From Syntrophus sp. (in: bacteria) (lineage in GTDB: Bacteria > Desulfobacterota > Syntrophia > Syntrophales > UBA8958): a stretch of 7,893 bases of DNA. The stretch is taken from positions 1 to 7,893 of the forward strand of contig DMAT01000015.1 in assembly GCA_003451635.1 (NCBI GenBank), written 5' to 3'. Made by a program: the position numbers and the translations under genes. Positions 1 through 5,937 of this stretch are shown in pieces. The notes beneath the pieces were generated by a model. It had not been told where the DNA came from, searched no databases, and worked only from the letters and a program-made list of their open reading frames with translations. Numbering within the stretch: the stretch's first letter is position 1; each line of letters begins with the position of its first letter.

Positions 1-829
1 CGGTGGTCGGGTCGACGGTGACGTCCCGGAATTGCAGCACCCCGTCCCAGTGATAGGCGGTATTGTCTTCCAGAACGAGGCGGACCTTGTTCCGGAGCTG
101 CCCGTTGCGATGGAGGTGGCCTTCGGCAACGCGGCGCCGCAAGCGCAGCACTTCCGTTGAGGATTGGGGCACATCGACGTACATGGGGTCCAGTTGCTGA
201 ATGGTAGCCAAGGGCAGGGGCTGGTTGGCCGTCACCAAGGCGCCTGCCGTGACAGAGGATTTGCCGATGCGGCCCGAGATGGGGGCGGTGACGGAGGAGT
301 ATTTCAGGTTGATGCTGGCCGTCTCGAGGGTCGCCTCCCAGAACAGGATGTCCGCTTGGTTCTGTTTCAGGGCCGCCGCCGCATCGTCGTATTCCTGCTG
401 GCTGACCGCTTTTTCGGCCACCAGTTCCCGCATGCGCTCTGCCTTCAGCCGGATCGCCGACAAATTGGCCTCGGACCTGCCGAGGGCGGCCCGGGCATTG
501 TCATGAATGGCCTGAAAGTGAGCGGGGTCGATCTGAAAGAGGACCTGGCCGGCCTTGACATCGGAGCCTTCGGTAAACAGGCGTTTCTGGATGATGCCCC
601 CCACCTGGGGACGCACTTCGGCGACAAGATTGGCCGACGTCCGACCGGATAATTCCGTCGTGATCACCAGTTGCTGCGGTCTCATCGTCACCACGGCGAC
701 TTCGGGAGGTCCGCCGGTCGGCCCTTTACCGGTATTGGAAGATTGTCCGCAACCACCCAGGATCAGAAATCCGGAAAGCAACACGGTGGAGGCGATTTGC
801 CTGATCTGGATCTTGTTATTGATTTGCAT
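1..829 (-). CDS. RND efflux periplasmic adaptor lipoprotein (MexA/AcrA type), partial, 3' end beyond window
   Basis: Periplasmic adaptor (membrane fusion protein) that would link an inner-membrane RND pump to an outer-membrane channel. Only 276 codons are visible; the family is usually near 380-400 residues, so the membrane-proximal end lies off the left edge. Residues 7-26 form a hydrophobic signal ending in the lipobox L24-G-G-C27, so the mature protein should be lipidated on Cys27. Residues about 70-102 form the first lipoyl half (VGGII, then FQIDP). Residues about 105-175 are a charged alpha-hairpin. The second lipoyl half follows at 178-215 (TAPISGRIG at 181-189, then LDPMYVDVP at 213-221). 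The beta-barrel begins near 240 and ends with the typical DVTVDPTT. The start ATG at 829 is preceded by GAGGTG. It sits 35 bp after the tetR stop on the same strand, implying a regulator-pump operon. The substrate cannot be read from the sequence. Confidence 0.93.
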   Translation of the reverse strand, partial: MQINNKIQIRQIASTVLLSGFLILGGCGQSSNTGKGPTGGPPEVAVVTMRPQQLVITTELSGRTSANLVAEVRPQVGGIIQKRLFTEGSDVKAGQVLFQIDPAHFQAIHDNARAALGRSEANLSAIRLKAERMRELVAEKAVSQQEYDDAAAALKQNQADILFWEATLETASINLKYSSVTAPISGRIGKSSVTAGALVTANQPLPLATIQQLDPMYVDVPQSSTEVLRLRRRVAEGHLHRNGQLRNKVRLVLEDNTAYHWDGVLQFRDVTVDPTT

Positions 830-864
830 GCGGCACCTCAATTGTAAAATAAATAGAGCATGGA

Positions 865-1440
865 TCACCTCTTGACGGCGTCCCAGCAGGCCTCCGTAGT
901 CTGCCGGATCAGGGCTTCATCCAGGGTGACGAAGCCGAGAATATGATCCCGCACCAGGAAGATCAACGGGGCGATGGTGAGGGAAAAAAGTGCAATGACG
1001 GGTATGTCTTTGACAACATGGTCGGCGATGGCCTCTTCAAAAAGGGCCATGAAGATGTCATCGTGGCCGGTCTTGTCCAATAATTTGTCCCGGCGCATGG
1101 AGATGCCGTAGGGAGAATTCATGAATTGTTCAATATAGCGAAAACTAAGGGGATTATCTATGAGAAACCGGATGATTTTACCGGTGAGGTAGAGAAACCG
1201 TTCCCGGATAGGTCCCTCCGTGGGAAAGCCTTCCCTGATAGTTGTGAAAATCTTCTTTTCCAGCTCTTGAAAAAGGTCGATGATCAGTTCATCCTTACCG
1301 GCAAAGTAGAGATAAATCGTTCCCACCGCCACGTTTGCCCGGGCGGCGATCATGGACATGGGAACCCGATGGAAACCGTTCTCCGCCAGGAGTTCCATGG
1401 CCACAGTCATAATTTCGGTTCGCTTGTCCAAACTTTGCAA
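865..1440 (-). CDS. TetR/AcrR family transcriptional repressor
   Basis: One-component repressor: an N-terminal helix-turn-helix binds DNA and a C-terminal helical domain binds a ligand that releases it. Counting from the TTG start, the HTH spans about residues 12-50 and contains the classic AVGTIYLYF near the recognition helix and KDELI just after it. The rest (about 60-191) is the variable helical ligand domain. An ATG at 1479 would add 13 residues (MNERSFIVWKEKI), but that ATG lies inside a perfect palindrome, almost at the predicted transcript start, with no clear ribosome site. TTG at 1440 has GGAAGG eight bases upstream and gives the usual short TetR N-terminus, so it is chosen; 1479 stays possible. 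The adaptor gene follows 35 bp downstream on the same strand, so the likely job is control of its own efflux operon, probably with autorepression through 1459-1480. The inducer is unknown. Confidence 0.9.
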   Translation of the reverse strand: MQSLDKRTEIMTVAMELLAENGFHRVPMSMIAARANVAVGTIYLYFAGKDELIIDLFQELEKKIFTTIREGFPTEGPIRERFLYLTGKIIRFLIDNPLSFRYIEQFMNSPYGISMRRDKLLDKTGHDDIFMALFEEAIADHVVKDIPVIALFSLTIAPLIFLVRDHILGFVTLDEALIRQTTEACWDAVKR

Positions 1441-1458
1441 GATTTTTTCCTTCCAGAC

Positions 1459-1480
1459 AATGAATGAACGTTCATTCATT
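1459..1480. promoter_or_regulatory. Perfect 22-bp palindrome, likely TetR operator
   Basis: Each half reads AATGAATGAACG on its own strand with no mismatch, centred between 1469 and 1470. It lies immediately downstream of the predicted minus-strand -10 element, covering the expected transcription start and early leader of the tetR gene, the classic place for an autorepressor site. The half-site TGAATGA resembles boxes I recall for fatty-acid-responsive TetR regulators of the Bacillus FadR/YsiA type. Binding by this particular TetR protein is inferred from position. Confidence 0.8.
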
Positions 1481-1488
1481 TTGCCGCT

Positions 1489-1515
1489 TCTATATCAGGC
1501 AAGAATGGCTGTCAA
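1489..1515 (-). promoter_or_regulatory. Sigma-70-like promoter of the tetR-efflux operon
   Basis: On the minus strand a perfect -35 TTGACA (1510-1515) is followed by a 15-base spacer and an extended -10, TGA-TATAGA (1489-1497). The short spacer is offset by the extended TGn motif. The start point should fall near 1480-1483, at the edge of the palindrome. The whole promoter fits between the stop of the phosphoesterase gene (1533) and the operator, so tetR can be transcribed independently of the gene upstream. Confidence 0.65.
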
Positions 1516-1532
1516 GGATTTTTTATGTGCTA

Positions 1533-3203
1533 TTATTCATCCCGCTGGAGGTACGACCTGATCTTCTGGCGCATCGCTTCGGGGAGCTTGATGCCGATGG
1601 CCTTGATGCGGCTTTCGTACTTTTCGAAAGAACGGGTATGCTGGGAGGTATTGATGAAGATCTTGAAGTAGGAACGGATGCTCCCCTCCAACTCGGACCG
1701 GAATTCCATGTCCTCGTTGAGAAGGTCCTCCACCGGGGCGATCACCCGGTAATTGATGGGGCGGCAAATGGCCCGGTAGGCTACGAAACGCTGGGTCATG
1801 TCGCACTCGTAATTCTTTTCCCGGATGGATTTTTCCACTACCCCCAGGTCGATGCAATCCATGATCTGAAAGGCGTATTCCGGCCGCAGGACCTCCTCCA
1901 GGATGATATGGGCCTTCCGGTATTGCCCGCACTCGTTGAGGTCCGCTTTACCCTCGGGATCGCAGCGGATATAGAGGACAAAATCGATGTCCGAACCGGT
2001 CTGGCAGAGGCCCATATTGGTGGAACCCACGACGTCCATGCCGATGTCGTCCTCGATCCGGTCTTCGATCAGGCGCGCCACCTCCTCCATCTTGTCCAGG
2101 CGATCTTCCGTTTCTTCCGTCTGGAACATCCGGTAGAACTGTTTGATATCTTTATAGAGCTGGATCTCCGGGATATGGGAGAACTTCTTAACCTTCATGT
2201 CGCAATTCTCTCCCGCCTTCATGGCATGGTAACGCTCCCGGTCGATGATCTTTTCGACCCATCGCTCCTTCTCCCGGTAATAATCGGCGATATCGTAGAC
2301 CCGATCTTCCACCAGTTTTTTGAAGATGACTTTCTGAATTGCCCGGCCTTCAATCTCCAGGACATAGAAGCAGCCCCCTTCCGACACCCCGCCGGTCAGT
2401 AGGGTCACCTCGCCGAAATTGGAGGGATTAAGGTGAATCGTCCCTTCGCTGACCTGGAATCCCCAGTCGCCGTGAATATGGCCGGTCAGGCAGGCTAGCA
2501 CGGGATTATTGTCGCAGAAATTGCGCAGGGCCAGAGAACCGGAGGTGCCGAACTGGGTAACCCGGTCATGGATACCGTGGGCCGGCTGGTGGGTGACGAC
2601 GATATCGGGCTTAGCGCCCATCAGGAAGTTGAACATCTCATTCACACTGTCCGGAATGCCGATGCCGCCGCGGTAGGACACCACGTAACGCTGGGGAATG
2701 CCGGGCGTCCAGGTATCCGCCCCACCGTAACCGGCAATTTTCAGGCCTTCGACGACGTAACTTTGGAGGTGCAGGTCCCGATCGTGAAGGGAAGTGTATT
2801 TGAGATCCATGTCATAGTTTCCTGGCAAGCAGAATACCGGGGTCTTCTGCTTGAATGCCATGATGTTCTCCAAGACCTTGTATTTTTGCTGTAGTACCCG
2901 ACGGGCACGGATGGTGTACTGCTGGTATTTTGTTCCCTGCTCTTCAATATCTGCAGAAATGTCCGGTATTTCCAGGAGTTCATCCACAAAATCCTCGATC
3001 AGCATCCCTTCCTTGCCCATCCGGAGGCGCAGGCCATGGAAGAATGATTGCAGTTCGTGGTAGTTGATAGCCGTGTTCATGTGGTAGAAGGGTATGTCAA
3101 TAAGGTCACCGGAGATGATGTACGTATCGGCCACGGTCTCCGACAGGAGGGTTTTGACCCGCTCAAAGGCGCCATGAATATCGGCGGCATAAATAATTCT
3201 CAT
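1533..3203 (-). CDS. Fused calcineurin-like metallophosphoesterase / pol-beta-type nucleotidyltransferase
   Basis: A 556-residue predicted cytoplasmic protein joining two enzyme modules. The N-terminal module has the metal-binding order of calcineurin-like phosphoesterases: D8-I-H10, G32-D33, G128-N-Y-D131, T204-H205, and G241-H-I-H244. GNYD replaces the usual GNHD, so the common catalytic histidine is a tyrosine. The stretch between GD and GNYD is long (about 95 residues) and mostly charged and helical (about 48-118), which looks like an inserted cap or dimerisation element. A linker (about 290-370) leads to a nucleotidyltransferase signature: G393-S394, then S404-D-I-D407, with a candidate third acidic residue at D449 or D452. 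The ATG at 3203 has AGAGGT eight bases upstream. No partner gene is adjacent. By analogy with two-headed enzymes such as GlnD it might add and remove a nucleotidyl group, but substrate and product are unknown. The domain calls are firm; the function is not. Confidence 0.9.
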   Translation of the reverse strand: MRIIYAADIHGAFERVKTLLSETVADTYIISGDLIDIPFYHMNTAINYHELQSFFHGLRLRMGKEGMLIEDFVDELLEIPDISADIEEQGTKYQQYTIRARRVLQQKYKVLENIMAFKQKTPVFCLPGNYDMDLKYTSLHDRDLHLQSYVVEGLKIAGYGGADTWTPGIPQRYVVSYRGGIGIPDSVNEMFNFLMGAKPDIVVTHQPAHGIHDRVTQFGTSGSLALRNFCDNNPVLACLTGHIHGDWGFQVSEGTIHLNPSNFGEVTLLTGGVSEGGCFYVLEIEGRAIQKVIFKKLVEDRVYDIADYYREKERWVEKIIDRERYHAMKAGENCDMKVKKFSHIPEIQLYKDIKQFYRMFQTEETEDRLDKMEEVARLIEDRIEDDIGMDVVGSTNMGLCQTGSDIDFVLYIRCDPEGKADLNECGQYRKAHIILEEVLRPEYAFQIMDCIDLGVVEKSIREKNYECDMTQRFVAYRAICRPINYRVIAPVEDLLNEDMEFRSELEGSIRSYFKIFINTSQHTRSFEKYESRIKAIGIKLPEAMRQKIRSYLQRDE

Positions 3204-3286
3204 TCGGAGATACCTCTAAACAAATGAAGCATTCGCAAAAAGCCAAAATACCGTCCTTCCCCATTCCGGGGAGTGGCAACAACCTG

Positions 3287-3316
3287 ATTACAGTATATTG
3301 CCAAAGCCAATGTCCA
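3287..3316 (-). promoter_or_regulatory. Candidate promoter of the phosphoesterase-nucleotidyltransferase gene
   Basis: In the 127-bp gap after the synthetase gene, the minus strand shows TGGACA (3311-3316), an 18-base spacer, and TGTAAT (3287-3292), each one base from consensus. This would leave a leader of about 75-80 bases before the ATG at 3203. A small five-base-pair hairpin (3258-3272) sits in that leader. Transcription could also read through from the synthetase gene. Confidence 0.4.
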
Positions 3317-3330
3317 CTGGTTACTGCTCA

Positions 3331-4791
3331 CTAATCCTGTCGTCTGTGGGCGGCCGCATATGCAGATACATGATGGATTGCCCGCATGGCGTCTGACAGC
3401 TCGTCAAAAACGGGAATACCTCTTTCTAAAAAGGCCGTTCTTGCCCGGCGGAGCAGTTCTTCCACATCCATATCTTTCTCCCCTCTTCTCGGATTGGGAA
3501 GGACAACCACCACAGGCTTCCCGGTGATATCGGTTACTTCTCTTGCGGCAACGGCCATTTCGAGATAGGGGGTCATTTCCTGAAACGACTTCACTCCCAT
3601 CAGGGTGCCCAGGGCCTTGAAATGATAGAGGAGGGGCGCCTGGATCTGGATATCCACCCGCTCATCTTTTGCCGCCTGGATCAATGCCTCCCGGATCATG
3701 CCTGGGGGAACGTAGGGATTGGCGATATCGATAGGATTGGCGGCGCTGGAACCGGGTTTAGGCAAACAGGATAAGACGGCCTCATAAACACCTCCCTCTA
3801 GATGGGGAAGGGACAGACCGTAGGCTTCCGCCATATCGCAGGCAGCCACACCCAGTGCCCCGCCCCCGCCGGCAACGGTGATTCCCCGGTAAATCCGGTG
3901 GGGCAGCAGGGAAAAAGCGAGGCAGGTTTGAGCCATTTCTTCGAGGCTTTGAACCTGAATCGCCCCCGCCTGGTGGATGGCCGCTTCCCAGATAACCCGG
4001 TTGCCTCCCAGCGAGGCGGTATGGCTTGTTACCGCCCGTTGCCCCGCCTCTGACAGCCCGCCTTTATAGACGACAACAGGTTTGACCGCTGATGTTTCCC
4101 GAAGGGCCCTGATAAAGCGCTCACCCTCTTCCACACCCTCCACATAAAGCGAAACAATGCCCGTTTCGTCATCGTCTTTGAAATACTCCAGGAGCTCCGT
4201 CTCCCGGAGGTCGGCGCCGTTGCCAAAACTGACCATCTTGCTGAAGTGGACGCCTGTCCAGGGGCCCATGAAGGCAAAATCTATAGACATGCCTCCACTT
4301 TGGGAAATGAAGGCGACGGGACCGCTCTCTCTGGACAGATCCGGGCCGGGAAGCATGGTGAGCCCGCTGCGGGGACAATAAATACCGAAACAATTGGGAC
4401 CGATGACCCGAATTCCCCTGCTGGCTATGGAGCGAATCTCATCTTCCAGGGCAACACCTTCCGGCGTTCCTAACTCTCGAAACCCGGAAGAAATGATTTC
4501 GGCCCCCAGGGCCCCCTTTCTTCGGCACTGTTCCAGGGTTGACGGTACTTGCGATGCGGCCACGGCGATAATTGCAAAATCTATGTTTTCGGGGATTTCA
4601 TCGATACTTCGATATATTTTCCTCCCCAGAATTTCCCCTCCCCGGGGATTGACGGGGATAAGTTCTCCCTCAAAACCCATGGATAAAAGGGAAAGAAGAA
4701 TTCCCCGGCCAAAGCCGAAACCCTCCGTCGATACCCCGGCAACAGCGACGCGGCGGGGATGAAAAATCCGATCGAGATCTTTGTGAGACAT
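3331..4791 (-). CDS. NDP-forming acyl-CoA synthetase alpha subunit (Acd/SucD-like)
   Basis: Alpha-type subunit of an ADP/GDP-forming acyl-CoA synthetase, which interconverts acyl-CoA, NDP and phosphate with the acid, CoA and NTP in the cytoplasm. The 486 residues contain a CoA-binding Rossmann domain (about 5-125, with VAVAGVS at 15-21 and GPNCFG at 131-136), a ligase domain (about 150-290, with ISQSGG at 162-167 and FGNGADL at 189-195), and a third domain from about 300. His257 in TSHTASLGG fits the phosphohistidine that carries phosphate between subunits in this family. Length and domain order match a stand-alone Acd alpha subunit. The ATP-grasp beta subunit that binds the nucleotide is not fused and not in this window, so it must be elsewhere or the protein acts differently. 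The ATG at 4791 follows GAGGT by eight bases. It is divergent from malate dehydrogenase. The acyl substrate cannot be read from the sequence. Confidence 0.88.
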   Translation of the reverse strand: MSHKDLDRIFHPRRVAVAGVSTEGFGFGRGILLSLLSMGFEGELIPVNPRGGEILGRKIYRSIDEIPENIDFAIIAVAASQVPSTLEQCRRKGALGAEIISSGFRELGTPEGVALEDEIRSIASRGIRVIGPNCFGIYCPRSGLTMLPGPDLSRESGPVAFISQSGGMSIDFAFMGPWTGVHFSKMVSFGNGADLRETELLEYFKDDDETGIVSLYVEGVEEGERFIRALRETSAVKPVVVYKGGLSEAGQRAVTSHTASLGGNRVIWEAAIHQAGAIQVQSLEEMAQTCLAFSLLPHRIYRGITVAGGGGALGVAACDMAEAYGLSLPHLEGGVYEAVLSCLPKPGSSAANPIDIANPYVPPGMIREALIQAAKDERVDIQIQAPLLYHFKALGTLMGVKSFQEMTPYLEMAVAAREVTDITGKPVVVVLPNPRRGEKDMDVEELLRRARTAFLERGIPVFDELSDAMRAIHHVSAYAAAHRRQD

Positions 4792-4850
4792 GGCAGATTA
4801 CCTCATTGATTAGCGGCTCATCAGTCTCAGCAATATTTAGAGCCTCTATC

Positions 4851-4879
4851 CATATAGCGAAGGGACGACGATACTTCAA
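4851..4879 (-). promoter_or_regulatory. Candidate promoter of the acyl-CoA synthetase gene
   Basis: On the minus strand TTGAAG (4874-4879) and TATATG (4851-4856) are separated by 17 bases, each matching four of six consensus positions. The leader would be about 55 bases. The -35 overlaps the first of the CAAG repeats in this divergent region, so a protein bound there could affect this gene. Confidence 0.4.
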
Positions 4880-4927
4880 GGAAAAATCAAGGAAGGACCA
4901 AGATTCATAAAACATCTTGACAAGGGA
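4876..4927. repeat. CAAG-containing direct repeats in helical phase in the divergent promoter region
   Basis: TCAAGGAA occurs at 4876-4883 and again at 4887-4894, exactly 11 bp apart. Weaker copies in the same register are CCAAGATT (4898-4905) and, two turns on, ACAAGGGA (4920-4927). The array overlaps the -35 of the synthetase promoter at one end and that of malate dehydrogenase at the other. It may be a tandem operator; the binding protein is unknown. Confidence 0.4.
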
Positions 4928-4945
4928 ATGATGCGCAATTATGAA
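4917..4945 (+). promoter_or_regulatory. Promoter of malate dehydrogenase
   Basis: A perfect -35 TTGACA (4917-4922) is followed after 17 bases by TATGAA (4940-4945), four of six in the -10. The start would lie near 4952, giving a leader of roughly 20 bases that contains the ribosome site GGAAGGTG. Confidence 0.6.
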
Positions 4946-4973
4946 GCGCCATTAAACCTGTGGAAGGTGAATC

Positions 4974-5906
4974 ATGGACAAGAAGGTAGCGGTTATTGGG
5001 GCGGGAAATGTGGGGGCGACCGTCGCCCAGCGGCTTGTGGAGAAGGCATTATGCGATGTTGTTCTGATCGACGTTCTGGAAGGCATCCCTCAAGGCAAGG
5101 CCCTGGATCTTGCCGAGGCGGCCCCCATCGAGAAGCACGACTCCATGATCATGGGGGCGAACAGCTATGAAGATTCGGCAGGATCGGATATCGTCATCAT
5201 CACGGCGGGTGTTCCACGCAAGCCCGGTATGAGCAGGGATGACCTCCTGACAATCAATTCCCGGATCATGAAAACTGTGGTGCAGGAAGTGGTCAGGTAT
5301 TCACCGGCAGCCATCTTGATCATTGTCAGTAATCCCCTGGATGCGATGTGTCATGTTGCCTACGAGGTCAGCGGTTTTCCGAGAAACAGGGTGATAGGTA
5401 TGGCGGGCGTCCTCGATGCGGCGCGGTTCCGGGCCTTTATCGCGATGGCATTGCAGGTATCGGTGGAGAATATCCACGCCACCGTCCTGGGGGGGCATGG
5501 CGATACAATGGTTCCCCTGCCGCGTTATTCAACTGTTGCCGGTATCCCGTTGCCCGAGGTCCTCTCCCCTGAGCGAATCGAGACCCTGGTTGACAGAACT
5601 CGCAACGGGGGGGCGGAAATCGTCGGCCTTCTGAAAACGGGCAGCGCCTTCTACGCCCCGGCGTCAGCGGCGGTAGAGAAGGCCGAGGCAATCCTCAAAG
5701 ACCGAAAAAAAATCCTTCCCTGTGCAGTATATCTCCAGGGGGAGTATGGTATTCAAGACCTGTTTGTTGGCGTTCCGGTAAAATTAGGCAAAGGGGGCGT
5801 TGAAGAGATCATGCCGCTTCGCCTGACCGAGGGGGAAATGTCAGCCCTGAAAAAGTCAGCCCAATCCGTGAGGGAGCTTGTCGATGCCCTGAAGCGCCTT
5901 GCCTGA
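4974..5906 (+). CDS. mdh: NAD-dependent malate dehydrogenase, LDH-like family
   Basis: Catalyses reversible oxidation of malate to oxaloacetate with NAD in the cytoplasm, linking the TCA reactions to redox balance. The 310-residue length is normal for the LDH-like (tetrameric) malate dehydrogenases. The nucleotide-binding loop is GAGNVG at 9-14, and D33 ends the second strand, as expected for NAD preference. The substrate loop GVPRKPGMSRDDL (79-91) has Arg82 where lactate dehydrogenases carry Gln, and Arg88; this marks malate rather than lactate. D148 with R151, and H175 in GGHGDTM, complete the catalytic set. The ATG at 4974 follows GGAAGGTG closely; the other in-frame options are worse. It is transcribed alone, divergent from the acyl-CoA synthetase, with its own TTGACA promoter, and converges on the next gene 31 bp after its stop. 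All key residues are intact. Confidence 0.95.
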   Translation: MDKKVAVIGAGNVGATVAQRLVEKALCDVVLIDVLEGIPQGKALDLAEAAPIEKHDSMIMGANSYEDSAGSDIVIITAGVPRKPGMSRDDLLTINSRIMKTVVQEVVRYSPAAILIIVSNPLDAMCHVAYEVSGFPRNRVIGMAGVLDAARFRAFIAMALQVSVENIHATVLGGHGDTMVPLPRYSTVAGIPLPEVLSPERIETLVDRTRNGGAEIVGLLKTGSAFYAPASAAVEKAEAILKDRKKILPCAVYLQGEYGIQDLFVGVPVKLGKGGVEEIMPLRLTEGEMSALKKSAQSVRELVDALKRLA

Positions 5907-5937
5907 GTTTGCGAGGAGGGGGCCGTTGGCCGTGTAT

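Noticed and set aside
164..652. Plus-strand frame of 162 codons opposite the efflux adaptor
   Set aside because: The minus strand gives a full lipoprotein adaptor with recognisable lipoyl halves; the plus-strand product has Gly/Arg-rich content with no motif.
1126..1467. Plus-strand frame opposite tetR
   Set aside because: It is a shadow of the TetR coding strand, with no ribosome site or recognised domain.
1464..2402. Long open frame on the plus strand (312 codons) opposite the phosphoesterase-nucleotidyltransferase gene
   Set aside because: It lies antisense to a gene with clear catalytic motifs, shows no domain signature, and its openness follows from codon bias of the opposite strand.
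3258..3272. Small CCCC-GGGG hairpin between the synthetase and the fusion gene, as a terminator
   Set aside because: Only five base pairs with no following T run on either strand; more likely chance or part of the leader.
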